DNA of 64,000 nt from Marinobacter salexigens (GTDB taxonomy: Bacteria; Pseudomonadota; Gammaproteobacteria; Pseudomonadales; Oleiphilaceae), in contig NZ_JAHKPV010000018.1 in assembly GCF_018860765.1 (NCBI RefSeq), positions 124,489-188,488 on the forward strand. Reading direction: 5' to 3'. The notes beneath the pieces were generated by a model that saw nothing but the letters and a program-made list of their open reading frames with translations, had not been told where the DNA came from and ran no database searches. Made by a program: the position numbers and the translations under genes. Of the stretch, positions 59,442 through 64,000 are shown piece after piece. The number at the start of each line of letters is the position of its first letter. The first letter of the stretch is position 1.

Positions 59442-61223
59442 ATGAGCCAATTTGCAATCAACATCATGTTTGTAGGTGGTTCCTTCCTCATCTACATCCT
59501 TATTGCTGTCTGGGCCAAGGCTGGCAGCACAAAAGACTTCTACGTAGCCGGTGGCGGTGTTCACCCAATCACCAACGGTATGGCTATTGGTGCCGACTGG
59601 ATGTCTGCTGCGTCCTTTATATCCATGGCAGGCATTATTGCCGCTAGTGGTTATGCAAGCTCCGCTTACCTAATGGGATGGACCGGCGGCTACGTTCTGC
59701 TAGCAATGCTCTTGGCGCCCTACCTGCGCAAGTTCGGTAAGTTCACGGTTCCAGAGTTTATCGGTGATCGCTTCTACAGCAAGCAAGCTCGTTTGGTTGC
59801 AGTCATCTGCCTAATCGTAGCATCGCTTACTTACGTTATCGGCCAGATGGCGGGCGCTGGCGTTGCTTTCTCTCGTTTCTTGGAGGTTGACTCTACAACC
59901 GGTCTGATGATCGCTGCTGTTGTGATCTTCATCTACTCTGTACTTGGTGGCATGAAAGGTATCACCTACACACAGGTTGCCCAGTATATTGTTCTGATCA
60001 TTGCCTATACCATTCCTGCGGTTTTCATCTCTTTCCAGCTAACTGGCAACCCTGTTCCGGCATTGGGCCTGTTCTCAACACACATTGATTCTGGCATGCC
60101 GATTCTCGACAAGCTGAATCAGGTCATTACTGATGTTGGTTTCAGTGAATATTCCGCAGATGTTGATAGCCACCTGAACATGGTTCTATTCACCCTGACC
60201 CTGATGATCGGTACAGCCGGCCTACCCCACGTTATCATCCGCTTCTTCACAGTTCCGAAGGTTGCTGATGCTCGCTGGTCGGCAGGTTGGGCTCTGGTAT
60301 TCATTGCCCTCCTGTACCTGACAGCGCCTGCTGTTGCGTCCATGGCTCGGTTAAACTTGATGACAACCGTTTACCCCGATGGCACAGCTGCCGAGCCGAT
60401 TCGCTATGAAGATCGTCCACAGTGGGTGAAAGAGTGGGAAGTCACCGGCCTAATCAAGTACGTTGATAAAAACGAAGATGGCCTCATCCAGATGTATAAT
60501 GACGGATCCGACGACGCTGCCCAAGCGTTTAAGCCGCAGGCTGAAGCTCGTGGATGGGAAGGCAATGAGCTAGACGTGAACCGTGACATTATCGTACTCG
60601 CCAATCCCGAGATAGCTAATCTTCCTGGCTGGGTTATCGGTTTGATTGCTGCAGGCGGCCTTGCTGCCGCACTATCGACAGCAGCAGGTCTCCTGTTAGC
60701 CATATCTTCGGCAGTCAGCCATGACTTGATAAAAGGCTCAATCAAGCCGGGCATATCCGATAAGGGCGAACTGTTGGCAGCTCGTATCTCCATGGCCGTT
60801 GCGATCGTTGTGGCAACTTATTTGGGTGCCAACCCGCCCGGGTTTGCTGCTCAAGTTGTGGCCTTGGCCTTTGGTATTGCCGCTGCCTCACTGTTCCCCG
60901 CGCTGATGATGGGTATATTCTCCAAGCGCATCAACAATACCGGAGCCATTGCGGGTATGCTGAGCGGCTTGGTGTTCACGCTATCGTACATCTTTGTGTA
61001 CAAGGGATGGTTCTTCATTCCGGGCACAGCCAACCTCGCGGACATCCCGGCAAATTGGGTATTTGGCATTTCACCTCTGTCGATTGGCGCGATTGGTGCA
61101 CTGGTCAACTTTGCGGTAGCCTTTGCTGTAGCAAATGCAACTGAAGAGCCGCCCGTTGAGATCCAGGAGCTGGTTGAAAGCGTTCGCTACCCTCGCGGTG
61201 CCGGGCAAGCTCAAGACCACTAA
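59442..61223 (+). CDS. VC_2705-type sodium:solute (acetate) symporter
   Basis: SLC5-family transporter of 593 residues with about 13 helices, in the VC_2705 subfamily close to ActP cation/acetate symporters. Landmarks are FYVAGGGVHPITNGMAIGAD, DWMSAASFISMAGIIAASGY, GKFTVPEFIGDRFYSKQAR, GLPHVIIRFFTVP, and GLAAALSTAAGLLLAISSAV. Between two helices (about residues 320-395) it carries a soluble insertion containing DKNEDGLIQMYN (342-353), which looks like an EF-hand calcium loop. Acetate or a related short carboxylate is the likely substrate, by family and by the sensor kinase downstream. A strong terminator follows. Confidence 0.92.
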   Translation: MSQFAINIMFVGGSFLIYILIAVWAKAGSTKDFYVAGGGVHPITNGMAIGADWMSAASFISMAGIIAASGYASSAYLMGWTGGYVLLAMLLAPYLRKFGKFTVPEFIGDRFYSKQARLVAVICLIVASLTYVIGQMAGAGVAFSRFLEVDSTTGLMIAAVVIFIYSVLGGMKGITYTQVAQYIVLIIAYTIPAVFISFQLTGNPVPALGLFSTHIDSGMPILDKLNQVITDVGFSEYSADVDSHLNMVLFTLTLMIGTAGLPHVIIRFFTVPKVADARWSAGWALVFIALLYLTAPAVASMARLNLMTTVYPDGTAAEPIRYEDRPQWVKEWEVTGLIKYVDKNEDGLIQMYNDGSDDAAQAFKPQAEARGWEGNELDVNRDIIVLANPEIANLPGWVIGLIAAGGLAAALSTAAGLLLAISSAVSHDLIKGSIKPGISDKGELLAARISMAVAIVVATYLGANPPGFAAQVVALAFGIAAASLFPALMMGIFSKRINNTGAIAGMLSGLVFTLSYIFVYKGWFFIPGTANLADIPANWVFGISPLSIGAIGALVNFAVAFAVANATEEPPVEIQELVESVRYPRGAGQAQDH

Positions 61224-61269
61224 GCAATAAGCTGATCTGATTAACTCATCGAGTTGACAGGTTGTTCTA

Positions 61270-61305
61270 AACGGGCTTCCTCTGAGAGGAAGCCCGTTCT
61301 TTTTT
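61270..61305 (+). terminator. Symporter operon terminator
   Basis: AACGGGCTTCCTC (61270-61282), loop TGA, GAGGAAGCCCGTT (61286-61298), then CTTTTTT. A perfect 13-bp stem with T-run, 46 bases after the symporter stop codon: a very strong Rho-independent terminator separating the symporter pair from the genes that follow. Confidence 0.95.
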
Positions 61306-61318
61306 AAGGGATGATTTT

Positions 61319-61825
61319 ATGTTCTGGACTCTTGTCGCCACTCTATTCTGCGGACTTGGCGCCGCTGGCGTCGCTTTGGGTATCCGAGCGGTGACTCGCA
61401 ACATGGCCCCTAAGTGGATTATTCCAGTATTTGCCGGCGCTGGCATGTTGGGGTACTTGATTTACGGAGAGTACACTTGGTTTGATCACAAACAATCGCG
61501 CCTGCCTGATGAGGCAGTGGTAGTAAGCACAGAACGCAAAGGGATTTTCTGGCGCCCATGGTCTTTGGCCTATCCGTATGTGACCGCATTCTCCACTGTA
61601 GACACGGATAGTATCGGGCGGGATACCAATAACCCAGACATAGTCCGGTTCACGCTTTACCACTTTGAGCAGAAAGTGACAGACACTGTTTCGCACCGCA
61701 TTCACATCATTAATTGTGCAACTCGCGAACTCATTCCGATCGGCTCTGATGGAACACCACGGGTAGACAACCTCAAGGTTCTAGAGCCGGTCGACGCGCT
61801 TTATTCCACGGTATGTCCCAGCTAA
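61319..61825 (+). CDS. Hypothetical membrane protein
   Basis: 168 residues, two N-terminal hydrophobic helices (residues 1-20 and about 33-50) followed by a soluble domain of about 110 residues with FTLYHFEQKVTDTVSHRIH and IINCATRELIPIGSDG. I do not recognise a family. The soluble part should face the cytoplasm or periplasm depending on helix orientation, which I cannot decide. It lies between the symporter terminator and the sensor-kinase gene and ends 53 bases before it, so it may be cotranscribed with the kinase. Confidence 0.75.
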   Translation: MFWTLVATLFCGLGAAGVALGIRAVTRNMAPKWIIPVFAGAGMLGYLIYGEYTWFDHKQSRLPDEAVVVSTERKGIFWRPWSLAYPYVTAFSTVDTDSIGRDTNNPDIVRFTLYHFEQKVTDTVSHRIHIINCATRELIPIGSDGTPRVDNLKVLEPVDALYSTVCPS

Positions 61826-61878
61826 CATTCTAGCAACTTGTTCAGGCAACCCGCCTTACCTGAGGGAAATGCATAAAT

Positions 61879-64000
61879 ATGATTAGTGTTTGGCTGCTGG
61901 TCCTAATTTCCATCACCTACATTTCAATCCTGTTTATCATTGCCTGGGCAGGTGATAAACACCCTGGGCTGTATCGCAGGCGCTTTGCTAGAACCCACGT
62001 TTATTCTCTATCTTTAGCGGTCTACTTTACATCTTGGACTTTCTACGGCGCTGTTGGTCGCGCCACCCAAGAGGGGCTGGGGTTCCTGCCGATTTATCTC
62101 GGCCCGCTGCTCGTATTTGTCTTCGGTGCACCGCTGTTACGTCGCATTATCTATATAAGTAAACGAAACAACAGCACCTCTATCGCAGACTTCATTGCCT
62201 CCCGCTACGGTAAATCTCAGTTGCTGGCGGCTATGATTGCAACCTTCGCGCTAATTGGCAGCGTGCCCTACATAGCGCTTCAACTGAAGGCCATTGCCAT
62301 GGGCTTCAGTGTACTTTCAGATACAGGTGCTGGCGCTCAGGAACTTAGCACCGCCGCGTGGAACGATTCGGCCTGGTACATCACCCTAGCCCTAACTGCC
62401 TTTACTGTACTTTTCGGTACCCGCCATTTGGAATCCACTGAACATCACCGAGGCATGATTCAGGCTGTGGCTTTCGAGTCATTAATCAAACTTGTAGCCT
62501 TTGTCGCCGTTGGGCTTTTTGTTGGATACGGGCTCTACAATGGCTTTGGAGACCTTGTTGATAATGTAAAACAGGCTGATTTGACGGGCATTCTGACAAC
62601 CAATGCCATTGAAGCGCCGGCGTTCATAACACAAACGCTCGTTGCCATGCTTGCCATCATCTGCCTGCCGAGACAGTTCCACGTTATGGTTGTGGAGAAT
62701 GCCGACCACCGGGACTTTGAAGTTGCACGCTGGGCGATGCCCGTTTATCTCATTGTAGCCAGCGCATTCGTACTACCCATTGCGGCAGCTGGCCTGCTGG
62801 CGCCGGAAACCGTGGCCAGCAACCCCGATATTCTTATCCTGCAACTGCCCATTATGGCCGGTAAAGAATGGCTGGCCATCCTTGCGTTTCTTGGCGGTGG
62901 CTCAGCGGCCGCTGCTATGGTTATCGTGTGCTCTGTCGCCATTGCCACCATGGTTAGCAATGAAATTATCATGCCTGCCTTGCTCAGGTTTTTCAGGCCG
63001 CGGATGAACCGCCAGACAGACCTGAGTTCGCTTCTTCTGGGCATTCGTAGAGTGGCTATTTTTATCGTCCTGCTTACGGCCTACGGCTTTTACCGTATGG
63101 CGGGAGAAGACTATAGCCTGACCTCATTTGGGCTACTCTCTTTCGCAGCCGCCGCACAATTTGGACCAGCGCTTGTGGGAGGTATCCTTTGGCGCCGCGG
63201 GAATGCAACCGGCGCAGCTTGGGGGTTAGCGCTCGGCTTTCTTATGTGGTGCTACACTTTGCTTCTCCCTGCCTTGGCGTCAACCGGCTGGTTCACTGAC
63301 TCCCTGATCAACGAGGGTATATTCGGCCTTGGCTGGACCAGACCGACAGCACTTTTCGGTTTAGAACTCGACCAAACCAGCCACGGTATTATCTGGAGCC
63401 TTGGCATTAACACCTTGGTTTATATTCTACTTTCGCTAGTAACTCGCCAAAGGGTTCGCGAAAAAATACAAATCGCCTCCTTCTTCCTCGATCCTCACCC
63501 AAAAGGCGATACGGTTCACCATCAAGGCTGGCAGGGGGAAATACTCACAGCTGACTTGCAAGCACTTAGTGATAGATTTATGGGCGAGGAGCGCTCAGAA
63601 ACAGTCTTCCGTAACTATGAACGCCGCAATGCAGTAAGGCTGCATCCGCACCGCCCAGCATCGTCTCACTTAATGAAATATATAGAACGCCAACTCGCGT
63701 CAGTGATTGGTGCGTCGACTGCCCGAGTGGTTTTAGAGTCGACCCTGACTGGCCGTGACATGCAGATTGAAGACGTGGTCAGCATTGTTGATGAGGCGTC
63801 ACAAGCCATGACGTTTAGCCGAGAACTGCTGCAGTCGGCTATCGAGAACATTAGCCTTGGCGTCTCGGTGGTCAACCAGCAGCAGCAACTGGTTGTTTGG
63901 AACCACCGCTATCTGGAACTTTTCGCCTACCCCAAAGGTTTTGTAAGAGTCGGTCGCCCGGCAGAAGACCTAATGCGCTACAACCTGACCAACGCCAACC
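61879..64000 (+). CDS. Transporter-coupled sensor histidine kinase, CrbS/CbrA type (partial)
   Basis: The frame is open from the ATG at 61879 to the window end (707 residues seen). The first 500 residues or so are an SLC5-like transporter domain (SWTFYGAVGRATQEGLGF, TSIADFIASRYGKSQLLAAM, CLPRQFHVMVVENADHRDF). A linker with the features of a STAC-type domain follows, and a PAS domain begins near ENISLGVSVVNQQQQLVVWN. The histidine-kinase core and any receiver domain lie beyond the edge. By family, such proteins (CrbS, CbrA) with response regulator CrbR/CbrB control acetate uptake and acs, or carbon/nitrogen use. Neighbouring DUF4212 and symporter genes favour the acetate-switch reading. Confidence 0.88.
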   Translation, partial: MISVWLLVLISITYISILFIIAWAGDKHPGLYRRRFARTHVYSLSLAVYFTSWTFYGAVGRATQEGLGFLPIYLGPLLVFVFGAPLLRRIIYISKRNNSTSIADFIASRYGKSQLLAAMIATFALIGSVPYIALQLKAIAMGFSVLSDTGAGAQELSTAAWNDSAWYITLALTAFTVLFGTRHLESTEHHRGMIQAVAFESLIKLVAFVAVGLFVGYGLYNGFGDLVDNVKQADLTGILTTNAIEAPAFITQTLVAMLAIICLPRQFHVMVVENADHRDFEVARWAMPVYLIVASAFVLPIAAAGLLAPETVASNPDILILQLPIMAGKEWLAILAFLGGGSAAAAMVIVCSVAIATMVSNEIIMPALLRFFRPRMNRQTDLSSLLLGIRRVAIFIVLLTAYGFYRMAGEDYSLTSFGLLSFAAAAQFGPALVGGILWRRGNATGAAWGLALGFLMWCYTLLLPALASTGWFTDSLINEGIFGLGWTRPTALFGLELDQTSHGIIWSLGINTLVYILLSLVTRQRVREKIQIASFFLDPHPKGDTVHHQGWQGEILTADLQALSDRFMGEERSETVFRNYERRNAVRLHPHRPASSHLMKYIERQLASVIGASTARVVLESTLTGRDMQIEDVVSIVDEASQAMTFSRELLQSAIENISLGVSVVNQQQQLVVWNHRYLELFAYPKGFVRVGRPAEDLMRYNLTNAN

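Overview
The window reads as a stretch of core chromosome from a Gammaproteobacterium, most likely Marinobacter or a close relative. The gene order is the Pseudomonas/Marinobacter type: dnaE-accA-tilS-pyrG-kdsA-eno-ftsB-ispD-ispF-truD-surE-pcm-nlpD-rpoS; apbC divergent from metG followed by rsxABCDGE-nth; nadC divergent from ampDE. The dCTP deaminase is the 188-residue Pseudomonas-type form. The genus is an inference from gene order and protein style, not from a search. I see no rRNA, tRNA, CRISPR array, prophage or insertion sequence. No gene-free stretch exceeds 300 bases; the longest (16344-16632) holds a structured repeat.

Layout. 1-11.1 kb: a chemotaxis receptor with a clear sigma-28 promoter, ampDE, a large DUF1631 protein, nadC, a YqcC-like protein, an orphan ParA ATPase, hda, a CDP-alcohol phosphatidyltransferase that resembles mitochondrial-type cardiolipin synthase, and a DUF2066 protein. 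11.2-17.8 kb: purMN, a DUF3108 protein, avtA, a YjaG-like protein, dcd and apbC. 17.8-26.2 kb: metG, the six-gene electron-transport complex rsxABCDGE and nth. 26.2-44.6 kb, all on the minus strand: a chalcone-isomerase-like periplasmic protein, rpoS, nlpD, a DUF368 transporter, pcm, surE, truD, ispF, ispD, ftsB, eno, kdsA, pyrG, tilS, accA and dnaE. 44.6-48.4 kb: a TlpA-like lipoprotein divergent from arsC, wrbA, a DUF2069 protein and an isolated PilB/GspE-type ATPase. 48.5-55.5 kb: a tight minus-strand run in which a two-subunit molybdenum hydroxylase and its XdhC partner overlap the methionine-salvage genes mtnB-mtnD-mtnC and a DUF3080 lipoprotein. 55.5-64 kb: an Smr protein, then a plus-strand cluster (cNMP/CBS/DUF294 protein, exonuclease, DUF4212, VC_2705-type acetate symporter, a hypothetical membrane protein) ending in a transporter-coupled sensor kinase of CrbS/CbrA type that runs off the window.

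The most unusual signal is non-coding. Two elements of about 110 bp (16450-16557 and 34065-34174) share a 54-bp core, 41/54 identical when one is reverse-complemented. Each core is enclosed by long inverted arms. The arms differ between the two copies at 8 of the 19 positions next to the core, yet every difference is matched by its partner base on the other arm. This is strong evidence for a repeat family under selection for its folded shape.

Several start codons were moved from the longest reading frame because an obvious ribosome-binding site or a 1-4-base overlap with the preceding gene pointed to an internal ATG, GTG or TTG. These choices are explained gene by gene.
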